From positions 576,397-632,796 of the forward strand of contig MNCI01035040.1 of assembly GCA_015680685.1 (NCBI GenBank): a stretch of 56,400 nt of DNA, given 5' to 3'. Numbering within the stretch: position 1 is the stretch's first letter; every line of letters starts with the position of its first letter. This document shows, one piece after another, positions 46,950 to 56,250 of this stretch. Source of the stretch: Gnetum montanum. Lineage: Eukaryota > Streptophyta > Gnetopsida > Gnetales > Gnetaceae. Under the pieces are notes generated by a model. It was not told the origin of the DNA, made no database searches, and saw only the letters and a program-made list of their open reading frames with translations. The translations under genes were made by a program, and so were the position numbers.

Positions 46950-48454
46950 CCCAAGTCGATACTCCTTGTTTGTTTGTCCTGTGACATAAGCTCAGATAGG
47001 TGGCCTAGCTGGCCCCCTCCCAGCAACATTGGAAAATTGCTGGAGTCCTCCATAGGTGGAGGAGTCCCAACCGGCCATGGTGGCTTAGAATTCCCCCAAA
47101 CCACATTAACCCAATTGCCCAGCGGGGGAAGCTCGACCCTTGGCTTTGTTGGCATGATAGATGACGGGGTAGCAGGAGATGGGCTACGCGTGCTCCTAGG
47201 CACCATCATGGTTACGCGAGGGTTGGTAGGCAGAGCCTACACTCATCCCTACCACCCCACCATAGTCCAGTCCCCACCCCCAAGACTGAAAAACCTAAAC
47301 TAAAGGGCCCTAGATCTTCTACCTATGCTGAGCAGAAAGTAAAGAACAAAAATAAACTCTCTTAATATGCTAATCTTCAATCTATGTTATTATGAGTATA
47401 TGCTGCTACAAATATATAAAGTTGGATTCTTCCAACAACATTCAAGGATGAGACAATCATGGATATAGATAAACATGAATATGGATAAGCATGGACAACT
47501 AGGATCTTATCTTATTCAGAAAAGATAGAAGGATGAGATCAAACTTCTAAAAATGTGGAATGTCTACACATCATCTTCCACAAAGACCTGCCCCCAGGCC
47601 ACGCACGGGAGCTTTGGCCCACTGTGCCCCCACACCCCGAAACCTACAATCCACCTCGTGGTGGCCATTTTTCCTGCAGAGGGAACAACCCACCACCCGC
47701 CACCCCCCCACCCCCCAAAAAGGTTGGTGGGATAACCTCCATCAGCTGTTCTATCTCAAGGTTCTCAAATTCTGCCCAAAGCCGTTCATCTCCGCTTGGC
47801 AACTCGAGCACAACCTCCTTGAGCAGGTCCTTTGGAGACAAGGCCTGCTAAATGTAGAAACGAGTGAAGCCCATTTGCTCCATTGACTGCATAACCTTAT
47901 CCTTGAAGAAGCTCGCAATCCACCTCAAAAAATCTAGATTCCCCAGGAATCCTGGAAACATGCACCCAGACTGGCACGCATGAGAACATGTTTGGCTCCT
48001 GATGAGCCCTTGGCCACTAGTGTGTAAGCGTCAACCCCTTGGCGCCATAAGACCATGGCCCTCCTTGGATGACCACATCCCATTCCACCAAGTTCTTAAA
48101 AATGAACAAGAGCAAGTCGCCCAACAAACTACGTATCTCAACCTCCCTAATCCTCCAAACCTCCTTTGTCCATTTTCGAATAAGGTCCAGCTTAAGCCAG
48201 GCCCTAGACGATACGAATCAGCCAATCAAGTTGTGCTCCATAGTTCGGACCCCCTCCTTTGGTGGTCCACTAACCCACAACCTCATCATGCCATCCATGT
48301 GGGAGCACTCCTCAATGCCTCCGCTTGCAGAACCAGACCCCCTAGCCATGCCTGCGCTCCCCACTAAGCCGTTGCCGGCGCTAGGTTCCCCCTCAACATT
48401 GCCTTGTGCAATCTCCCTTGCGCTAGCACCTGCACCGTCCCTAGTGTAAGCCAT
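46950..48454 (-). pseudogene. LINE E ORF1, interrupted by an insertion
   Basis: The ATG at 48454-48452 starts MAYTRDGAGASAREIAQGNV, a Gly/Ala/Ser-rich head. The DUF4283 region follows: VRTMEHNLIG, stop, FVSSRAWLKLDLIRKWTKE, DLLLFIFKN, PVWVHVSRIPG. LELPSGDERLWAEFENLEIE follows near 47800. The knuckle region around 47690-47570 is degraded, then the AT-rich insertion breaks it. The Pro-rich tail (VELPPLGNWVNVVWG) resumes at about 47130. Role as in LINE A: RNA binding. Confidence 0.7.
47300..47570. mobile_element. AT-rich insertion inside LINE E ORF1 (unclassified)
   Basis: LINE-like GC-richer sequence stops at about 47300 and resumes at about 47572. Between lies ~270 bp of AT-rich sequence with a TATATAAAG-like motif and a CTTCCAACAACATT stretch, reminiscent of a solo copia LTR read on the minus strand. 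CTTCTA occurs near both edges (about 47314 and 47548) and could be a target duplication, but no clean TG..CA ends were found. Confidence 0.45.
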
Positions 48455-48935
48455 CGATCCAAAAAGGAGCGATTGCCACCTGAAGACTGATTATGTTGAA
48501 ACAAAATGCATCATCTATAAAAAAAATGCATATTAACTAACTATGTTTTAAAGTTATCATCAAAATCAGTTAGTTTTTTTTCTTGTTTAAAATATGCATC
48601 CAAGCTAAATTACTAAGGACTTAAATTAACAAAGAAAGTCTAAACATTTTCTTTGAAAAGAAAACAACAGGAGGAAATGTGAGTCCTAAAAAGAAAAGTA
48701 AGAGAAAGTTCAAATTTCAAACTACTGAAGTCATTATAATTTACTTTTGAGTCAGATATTGAGTTGACCAAAGTTGTTATTATGCAAATAAATACCATTT
48801 TCTTTGTCTCATCTTCTTCTCTTGTGTTTTATGGGAACAACATACTATCAGACATTATATTTTGCTTTTAAACTAGTATAGTATAACATTTCTTTTTCTT
48901 GATGGAAGCATTAAAAAATACATTGCACCTGTCAG

Positions 48936-49032
48936 GGAGATATAAACTGGGAAACTGGAAATAGGTTTCATCCACGACGTGTGCTCCTTGATCCATATTC
49001 TAGAATTCTTGCTTCATTTATTCCTGGGCAAG
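48936..49032 (+). CDS. ISA2: ISA2 coding exon 7
   Basis: Encodes GDINWETGNRFHPRRVLLDP, then YSRILASFIPGQ, ending with one base (G) of an Asp codon (phase 1). R-V-L-L-D-P-Y-S/A is the conserved link between the CBM48-like domain and the catalytic barrel in isoamylases. Acceptor CTGTCAG, donor GTTTGT. The exon joins exon 6 (..YGYQCK) after an 18-kb intron that contains three LINEs. Confidence 0.9.
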
Positions 49033-49196
49033 GTTTGTAATATACAATTTCCAATTTTAGGAATCTCTAATTTACTAATTTCCTGATAATTGTTACGCTG
49101 AGAACATGCATTGATCATATAATATAATATACTGAAACTTTAGCATAAATTTAAAGAAATTTGCTATAGCATCATTTGCTTTATTTTGAAATGCAG

Positions 49197-49278
49197 ATGT
49201 TGCAAAATCACCTGCCTCTTGTTTGGGTTCGCTGCTTGAAGAACCACCATTTGACTGGGGAAATGATGTGCATCCACA
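49197..49278 (+). CDS. ISA2: ISA2 coding exon 8 (last in window)
   Basis: Completes Asp, then encodes VAKSPASCLGSLLEEPPFDW and GNDVHP, ending CA before GTAATG (phase 2, so the next residue is Gln or His). F-D-W-G-x-D-V-x-P is the conserved block just before the first strand of the GH13 barrel. The expected continuation, a stretch like I-P-x-E-x-L-x-x-Y, was not found up to 56400, so the gene continues beyond the window and this annotation covers about 358 of an expected 850-900 residues. Confidence 0.88.
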
Positions 49279-49402
49279 GTAATGATTTTCTTATCTATTG
49301 AAAATTTGAAAAAAATTAATTTCATTTACTGATATAATAAATATGGCATCAAGATTGAGAACTATGTCTTTAATGAAAATTGTCATTTATGATTTCATGC
49401 CT

Positions 49403-49497
49403 TAAATTGGAACGTAAACAAAGGGCTGAAAATCATAGAACTAATGCCAAATTGGGTGAAAATCATAGAACTAATGCCAAACTAACTGATCGGTAAT
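49403..49497 (+). repeat. Old dispersed repeat, second copy, with internal 30-bp duplication
   Basis: AAATTGGAACGTAAACAAAG and GAACTAATGCCAAA match 39902-39960. Here the GAAAATCATAGAACTAATGCC part is present twice (49428 and 49458, period 30). Confidence 0.65.
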
Positions 49498-49614
49498 GCT
49501 CTCAAAAATACCTAAACAGAAACAACATGGTTAGAATATTCAATAGCAAGAGAAGAAAGCTTAATTCTTGAATTATACTAGAATATCTCATACTATCATC
49601 TCATCATCATCTTG

Positions 49615-49815
49615 GTGCTTTTATCCCATCTATGATAGGCTGACCATTAAGCTTGGTAAAGGATTTGACGATAACTCACTATGGTCAGCTTTCTACTTGA
49701 CACGAAAGCTCTTGAATGTATATTTTTACTGTGCACTTATGTGACGTGTCCCAGCATACCTCTTGGAATCGAACATGTGACTTGTAGACCATATGCCACA
49801 TGCTCTAAGTGAGCA
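49615..49815 (-). mobile_element. tRNA-derived SINE, minus strand
   Basis: The minus strand reads GCTCACTTAGAGCATGTGGC then, about 35 bases on, ATGTTCGATTCCAAGAGG, which contains a good Pol III B box (GTTCGATTCC). The A-box/B-box spacing fits a tRNA-derived head. The 3' end is undefined. Confidence 0.55.
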
Positions 49816-50829
49816 ATGCCTTATGGACCAGAATATCTCGTGCTATCATATCCATGAAAATATGGAAAGAGACCTACAACATTTGAACACTGGAGATGAA
49901 AGTAGGAAGTTATAACAGGAAACAACAAATAGATTGTATTCCATAATGAATTTGTAACATGATTTTTTCTTATTTCTAAACTAAAGAACTTCAAAATTTG
50001 ATAACAAAAAAGCAAGGCAGACTCCATGCATCTATTCATACTAACAAGACAATCGATGAAGAACTATCCAAGGGTTATGAATTTTTTGTATTTGGAGTTT
50101 CGATTGCTGCTGTTGTAGACACTAATTGATTAGACTTTCATCTGTGAAGAAGAAATTGGGAAACAGTGGTTTGTTGAGCTGTGGCTATCATAGTTTCTGA
50201 ATATTTTGAGGTGTGCAATATGATCAAACTTGGGCTAAGCCAGAAAGCTTTCTAGTGTTTTTTTTTTTTAAAGAATAAGCATATATCTATGCCAATCACA
50301 AAAAGGAAGTACACGTTGCTTCTTAGCTGGAACCCTAATCTATTAGATTTCTTAGATATGAGAAATGTTGTTTGGCAATGGTAGGTATGTATCGTATTTT
50401 TTCATCTTACAGTGCACATATAGTTATTTCAGTTCAATTCTTATAAGAATGTTGCACATTTTTTTTTATAGGACCTGGATTTTTTAAAGCTTGTTGCTTG
50501 TTTTTTTTGGCTTTGGGGTCCATCTTGTCATCTCTAGTTTGAAAGTGGTTTCAAGGTTTAGGGCTGCCATCGCATTTCATTGCTTTTTATTGATTATAAT
50601 TTATAGCCTGTTCAAATTTTGCAACCTTTGGAAAAGGTGCTTTATTGGGCAAACAATGCCGCAAGGCAGAAAAGGCTATGCATGATTACCAAGTTTGTGG
50701 AGGATTTGGATTTGTAGTTCTGGTTAAATGGGGATTGACAAGTTCATGGGTTTCTAAGTCTCGGGATTTATCCACCAAAGAAATGGGTTTCATTGTGGTG
50801 TTCTTAATCTGTTTCTGAACTTGAGAATC

Positions 50830-51410
50830 CAACAAGACCAGTTGAGCAAACTCTAGAGCTCATCAAATTTCTTGCTGCTCGAGCTGAGCAGCAAACATTT
50901 ATGGAAGACCCTTCATTGCATGAAGAGAATCAAAGTTCTATGGGGGATCTCGATGAATTGTTGAGATTGGAAGGACCACAGAAAATTTTGGAGAAAGACC
51001 TAAATGTGATTCTATTGTAAGTTCAACCTGTGCTGACGACTCAACAGCAACAGGTGCCAACTATTGGACAAAAGCCTAAAGTAAAAGGATGATCACTAAT
51101 ACTTATGGATATAATTTACAAAGATTCTATTGGTCAGTGTAATGTCAAAAGTGTGTTTCAGATAAGCAAAGATCTTGGTAAAAGGCATGAACGGGCCTTA
51201 CCCTCATTATCTTGAAAATCTTAAGTTGGACTGTGAGGGGCACTAACAACCCCTCGCATCAATTTACCATGATGCATTGGCAGTGTTCAAAAGTAGCAGA
51301 GATCTTCTGTATTCAAGAAATAAAAGCCTTGGAGATTGGAAGTATTGGTATTATTGAGCAATTATTTCCAAATGGTGGTTCTTGCATATAATGTTCCGAT
51401 GCATATTCAA
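50830..51410 (+). pseudogene. LINE F fragment: ORF1 end and endonuclease start
   Basis: The + strand 50830-51090 encodes an acidic, Gln-rich ORF1-like stretch (DLDELLRLEGPQKILEKDLN). From 51211 a second frame reads LKILSWTVRGTNNPSHQF and VAEIFCIQEIKALEIGSIG, the first two blocks of an APE-type endonuclease (L-S-W-x-V-R-G and I-Q-E-x-K). The reading decays after NGGSCI, where a separate short insertion lies at 51420-51517. It is from a different, older LINE than A-E. Confidence 0.65.
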
Positions 51411-51419
51411 GTGGTCTTT

Positions 51420-51517
51420 ACAGTGTATAGATCCTGCCTGTACAGTTTTCTTTTTCTGATTACCTGGTAATATAATCCCTAACATTCTCTCTCTCTCTCT
51501 CTCTCAAAAAGAAGAAG
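51420..51517 (+). mobile_element. 98-bp LINE 3'-tail insertion with 11-bp TSD
   Basis: Flanked by AAGTGGTCTTT (51409-51419 and 51518-51528). It ends GGTAATATAATCCCTAACAT, a CT microsatellite (51486-51505) and A/GAA-rich tail, the same 3' signature as LINE B. It is an extreme 5' truncation from the A-E family, inserted into the older LINE F. Confidence 0.75.
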
Positions 51518-52329
51518 AAGTGGTCTTTGGATTATTTGGAGGCATCATTGGCAGGTAGATTTCCTATGGTGTGAAACACACTCTATTGCTCTAACATTTT
51601 AGAGGTGGTCTATTGTTTGTAGCTTTTGTAAAGTATTTTCCTCCACATGCTACTTAGTTATCCTAGAAGTCTATGACCTGGTCCTGGCACACCTTCTATA
51701 CCCTAATCTTAAGATTGTCGTTATCTTAACATTCTAGAGAGCCACATTGAAGCTAGAATATCAAGTGATGTTCTTATTCGTGTGGCATTGGAGATTTAGA
51801 TGCTTGCCATGCTTCATACACATAGGAAAAGTGAAATATAGATTGTGCAGATTTGAAACATTGCTTAATTGGATGCAAACCACTCAACCAGCTCAATTGG
51901 CCACTGCCATGTTGGACGTGGGCATTTGGGTGTTAGTGTTCCTGGTCATTTTGGGAGAACTGAAGTTAGTAGGGATTTGTAGTCCTTTGGAGGATAGGTT
52001 GATAATTTCTCCCCCATTATCAACTTGTAAGAGTTGGATTATAGTGCTTAGTTACTATGAAAAATAAAGATCAATCATTAGCTTTTGATAGGGATGAATG
52101 ATAAAAGAGAACTCATGAAACTGACTCCATATTATTGGGTCAAGGCTCGATTTGATCATATTTCAGTTTCTTGCATGTAAGGAGTATATGTCCCTCCATT
52201 GCGCCAATTTCTGCTTTGTCTTTGTTATGCACTCCCGCAATGTTGAGCCCTTTGATGTGGCTTCTTATAGATTGTATTTTTGTTGAATGAGATGTGCCCG
52301 TTCCTTGTATATCCATCTTGGAGGTGCTG

Positions 52330-53530
52330 TATAGGGTTTTTTTATTTTTCTTCTTTCTTCTTTGAGGAAAGGGTTGGGATTGTATTATAATATAAAATGT
52401 ACATGGAACATCAAAAAAGGCGAGGGAGAGAAACCCTAGGACTGTCATGAACATAAAACTAGGGGAGAGATCTCCCAAGGATGACACATCCAACAACATA
52501 GAGTGAAGAAATAGACAACAACATGACAAGTAGTAAACGACCCCATCTCGTGACCATGATCCCCAACAAATTGACAAGATAAATTTTGGACAAACTGACA
52601 AAAAGAAGAAGCCATCATGGAAATGGCAGGGTTCTACAAGCACATTTGGGCCTTAACTCATGGTGGAACTTATTCACAACATCCTACTCCTTATAGTTGA
52701 GGAAATTTGCAATGTCTGAAAATTTGGTACATTTCCTGCTTTTGCCTTTTCTCCATGTTGCTTAGGCCCTTGGATTTATCCTGGTGGCAGACAAAGGAAA
52801 TTCATCATATGAAGGAATGGAGATCATCCCACAGAGTGTTGATGTTTATTCCCATCATGACATATGGGCATCACCTAGCATTTAGCCAATTCACATTAGC
52901 TTCATGATGCTTCAGGAATTTATCTGCATCTCCGTGTGCTCTTGTCTCTCTCGTTCTTTTGCCTCCTCTACTATTCTAGCTCCTTGATATTAGCCTTCTT
53001 TGCTTCGTGTATGAGTTCAGCCCTAATGCAGTTGTTTCTACTAGATTAGACTAAGTCTTTGATAATTCTTATAACTTTTTAATTAACTATTTAGGAGGGA
53101 AGATAAATGCTGCAAAGTATTTCAGCATGACCATCAAGACCATGAATGCTAAAATACATTTTTCTCTATTGTTGAGGAATTTATTGGTTCAGGTTGTACA
53201 TCCATTCTACATCTTATGCATGAGGTTATTCTCGGATTTAATTTTGTCATCGATGGATAGGAAGTCCCAAGCAAATGTCATTGATATTACCTTATCGCAT
53301 ATTCAAAGCACTTGTGATTGTTTCCTTAAACCCTAGGAATTGTGTGAAGAAATTGCATAGAGGATTGTTGCTAGTTGATTGACAAGCCCAACTAGTTCAT
53401 TGAACCTTTAATAACTTGCTTGATGGCTTTTGCCTTTGACATCAAGGATTTAGTGACAACCATCATATTGCCAGCATAATGATTTGCTAAACATTTGACA
53501 GGTTTGACTTTCAAATTTCTTATTTCATTT
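52330..53530 (-). mobile_element. LINE G: old, highly decayed LINE fragment
   Basis: The minus-strand 3' end around 52345-52395 reads TAATACAATCCCAACCCTTT plus purine/A-rich sequence, matching the family 3' signature. Near 53510-53250 the minus strand translates to NHYAGNMMVVTKS and then LGLSIN, stop, QQSSMQFL, which aligns with the RT blocks EHYADDTMLLSRA and LGLEINCTKSAAHF. The catalytic DD is lost (GN). The intervening sequence is too degraded to annotate. Confidence 0.55.
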
Positions 53531-53663
53531 TTTATAAAGTATATCTTCATGGTATACCTTATTTTCCTTCATTTTTACAATTGCACCCATAGTTCTTTGG
53601 TGTAAGGACACCTCTTCCAAACCCCGGTGTTGATTTCTATTGAAAGACAAGTGATATGGAGAA

Positions 53664-53916
53664 ATTAGAAAGAGGTCTTCCATTAGTGAAAGAAGTCTTT
53701 CATTTGCATAAGAAGCTTTTCATGTGTGAAAGAAGTCTTTCATACTCCCAAAGATGTCTTTCACTATTTCCTGCAAGTTACTAGGACATAGAAAGATGTT
53801 TTTTTTAAGCATCAAAGACATCTTTCTAGCAGGGTGCCAAAACTCAAAAAGATGTCTTTCTTGCAAGTTGCTGAAACTTAGAAAGACGTCTCCCAAATCC
53901 CAAAGACACCTTTCAC
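53664..53916. repeat. Cluster of ~10 short palindromic GAAAGAnGTCTTTC-like motifs
   Basis: Variants of GAAAGAAGTCTTTC, an inverted repeat with a 2-base centre, occur at about 53668, 53687, 53710, 53727, 53750, 53791, 53813, 53847, 53881 and 53901, roughly every 15-40 bases. A longer unit is also duplicated: TGCAAGTTACTAGGACATAG (about 53772) against TGCAAGTTGCTGAAACTTAG (about 53862). The class of element is unknown; a plausible LTR edge TGTAACACCC follows at 53936. Confidence 0.65.
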
Positions 53917-54707
53917 GGCCCGCCTAGCATCTAATGTAACACCCACTCATGGGGAGCAAGAGTTGGCACCTGAAGCCCCCTAAAAAGAAGAAAGTTCAAA
54001 GAAGAAAATGTCTAGGTGGCTTTCTTTCTACAATAATCAAACTAGCATTAACGTATAAAATTAAAACGAGATCAATAACGCCTAGATCTAGCTCAAGAAT
54101 AGGTCAATCAATATTAATTTAAGAATTAAGAGATAATTTTGAAAAGAAATAGGCATAGTAAAATATCTGTGCAAGATGCATTAGATTAAAAGATAAAAGC
54201 TTTTTATCATTCAACCTAAAAAGAAATATTTAATCAGGATGATTTGCACACTTGAAAACCAAAGAAATGACCACATAAGCAGATAAAATAATAATCTCAT
54301 ATTTGTTCAATCACATAATAATATTTTATAATTTCCAGCCGCACAAAAACAAGATCTGAATTTAACTCTTGTAACCATTTTACCAGTAATTATTTAATCA
54401 GGAAATTCATATGTTCAATAGTAGAGAATAGATAGATCACAACCATAAATTAACATCCTAGGTTTTCCCCCCACTCCATCAACTTATAGAAAGATGTTAA
54501 AATCAGACTTGAGAAGGTGTAGGAAGAAAATAAGTATAATTCAAGATTCAGACCCAAGATTTATGCATTCAAAAGGGGAGGGTTTATCAACCGAATTCCA
54601 ACCAAAATCCAAGAATTCAACAATTCACAATTATTGATGGGCCCAAGGATACTCTTGCTTTCTGCTGGCGGTACCAGTCCTCACATCAGGGATCCATAAC
54701 CCCTGTT

Positions 54708-55033
54708 GGCAATCCTTTGCCAAAAATGGCCCAAATCATTATGGGTGTTTTTGAATCATTACAGAAACAACCCTCATCCCACTCTTTCAGGCATGAGAGT
54801 GCAGAGGACGGGTGGAGAGATCCAAAAGAAATAAGTCTAAGCTTACAATAATAATCTTGATATTTTCCTTGGCAATCCTTTGCCATAAATGCCCCAAATC
54901 ATTATGGGTGTTTCTAAATCATTACAGAAACAACTCGCATCCCACTCTGTTAGGCATGAGAGTGCAAAGGTTGGGCGGAAAGATCAAAAAATACAAGTCT
55001 AAGCTTACAACAACAATCTTGATATTTTCATAC
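54708..55033. repeat. 163-bp tandem duplication
   Basis: GGCAATCCTTTGCCA starts copy 1 at 54708 and copy 2 at 54871. Both continue through CCCAAATCATTATGGGTGTT, CATTACAGAAACAAC, GGCATGAGAGTGCA and CTAAGCTTACAA, with about 10% differences. It contains no coding frame shared by both copies. Confidence 0.85.
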
Positions 55034-55337
55034 AAGCATTGCGAAGGTGGTTAAACAAGCAAGAAGAGAAAAATGTGAGAAAATCAGCCCTTACTAGCCA
55101 TTATCAAACATAACAAAGATGGATCGTTTTACCTCCTTGCTTAGATGTCTTGCTTACTAGGAGGAATTATCCGAACATTGGATTGCTATGCCGCACTTGT
55201 TTTCCTCTTTGCTATCTCTTGTAGCAGCGACCATCTTCTCTTCCTTCGCAACCACTTGTTGATGTATCCTTTTTTTTTTTTTTGTGTTCTGCAAAGCTAC
55301 TTTTGCCTTGTGTGTGTCCTCCTTTTTTCCTCTCCTC

Positions 55338-55712
55338 CTCTTCCTATTTGTAGGTGGAATAAGGGATAATGGATGGTTTCTTGTAACTGATTTCTTGGGG
55401 ACTATTTGTATTCTTTTCTTTTTTTTTAAAGTTCTCCCTCTCTCTCTCTCTCCCTCTTCCTATTTGTAGGTGGAATAAGGGATAATGGATGGTTTCTGGT
55501 AACTGATTTCTTGGGGACTATTTGTATTCTTTTCTTTTTTTTTTAAAGTTCTCCCTCTCTCTCTCTCCCTCTTCCTATTTGTAGGTGGAATAAGGGATAA
55601 TGAATGGTTTTTTGTAACTGACCTGTTGGGGACTGTTTGTATTCTTTTCTTTGGTTTCTTGTAACTAACTAGTTGGGGACTGTTCGTATTCTTTTCTTTC
55701 CTTTTAAAGTTC
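55338..55712. repeat. 116-bp minisatellite, about 3.6 copies, with CT microsatellite
   Basis: Units start CTCTTCCTATTTGTAGGTGG at 55338, 55454 and 55569 (periods 116 and 115). Each runs through GGGATAATGGATGGTTTCTT, TTGGGGACTATTTGTATTC and a T run to a CT repeat. A partial fourth unit (55639-55712) starts midway. The first two copies are almost identical and the last two more diverged, a gradient usual for slippage-grown arrays. Confidence 0.88.
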
Positions 55713-55964
55713 TCTCTCTTTTCAACCATGGATCATGAGTTCAATTCTCTTCATGATCACTATAATAAAATCAATAAAGTATGTATATTCACAGGTTGCA
55801 AGTTCAATTCCTAAATCAACAATTTTTGATATTTTAGAATTCAGATTTTGCTAGATCTCAGGTTCAATTCCTCTTGAACATTCCAACATAATATCTCTCT
55901 CTTTATCATTCAAAATTCTCATAAGATGCAAGGAAAGAGTTTTCAAATAGATTCATGACAAGGG

Positions 55965-56250
55965 CAATTCAAGATACATAATCAAATAAGGCACCTTCCT
56001 TTTCAGGTCATCAACAATGTGAATTTTTCCATCGTCTTATGAGCCCTGAAAGGTCATCACGTGACCTTTCTACAGCAATGGAGAGAGTACTTATACTCTA
56101 CTATTTTAAACTAAAAAGAGTAATGCATCACATTTAGATAAAATAAATATAAAGCTACAGTATTTGCACAAAGTATCCCTAATTCATGGGTCAGGTTCCC
56201 CCAACTTGATTCATAGGTCAAGTTCCTCAATATGAGCATTCATTTGCATT
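55965..56250 (+). repeat. Dispersed repeat, copy 2, with G-box palindrome
   Basis: Second copy of the sequence at 17210-17560. Its palindrome (56049-56069) is AAAGGTCA, TCACG, TGACCTTT, and its centre makes a CACGTG G-box (56058-56063) that copy 1 lacks. It is followed by CTTTCTACAGCAATGGAGAG and TTGATTCATAGGTCAAGTTC. Similarity continues weakly upstream to about 55870, in a zone with three AGTTCAATTC/GGTTCAATTC motifs (55740-55880). Confidence 0.65.

Larger units (their letters stand above)
42000..48530 (-). mobile_element. LINE E: near full-length L1-like LINE (6.5 kb) with 13-bp TSD
   Basis: Flanked by TATTAACTAACTA (41987-41999 and 48531-48543). The plus-strand left end is a T run then GAGAGAATGTTCGGGAATTA, the family 3' end. 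The element has a 5' segment of about 76 bp, ORF1 from an ATG at 48454, and ORF2 from an ATG at 46898 with endonuclease, RT, zf-RVT and the long extension. It is the most complete copy here and the best template for the family, although it has stops, an AT-rich insertion at about 47300-47570 and a 58-base gap (46286-46343). Antisense to ISA2. Confidence 0.88.
30909..48935 (+). other. Second giant ISA2 intron (18.0 kb)
   Basis: GT..AG, phase 0, ending CTGTCAG. About 13 of the 18 kb is three insertions of one LINE family (C 31111-33565, D 35252-39174, E 42000-48530), all antisense to the gene and separated by AT-rich intron with SINE and RTE-tail remnants. The short stretches between elements contain no coding sequence that I could identify. 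Confidence 0.85.

Noticed and set aside
50491-50685. 64-codon frame as a further ISA2 exon
   Set aside because: Encodes a hydrophobic stretch with none of the GH13 blocks expected after exon 8.
53664-53916. CRISPR-like array
   Set aside because: Motifs vary, spacing is irregular and the genome is eukaryotic.
53936-53960. LTR start TGTAACACCC
   Set aside because: The edge motif is suggestive, but no PBS, TSD or matching end was found, so it is mentioned only as context.
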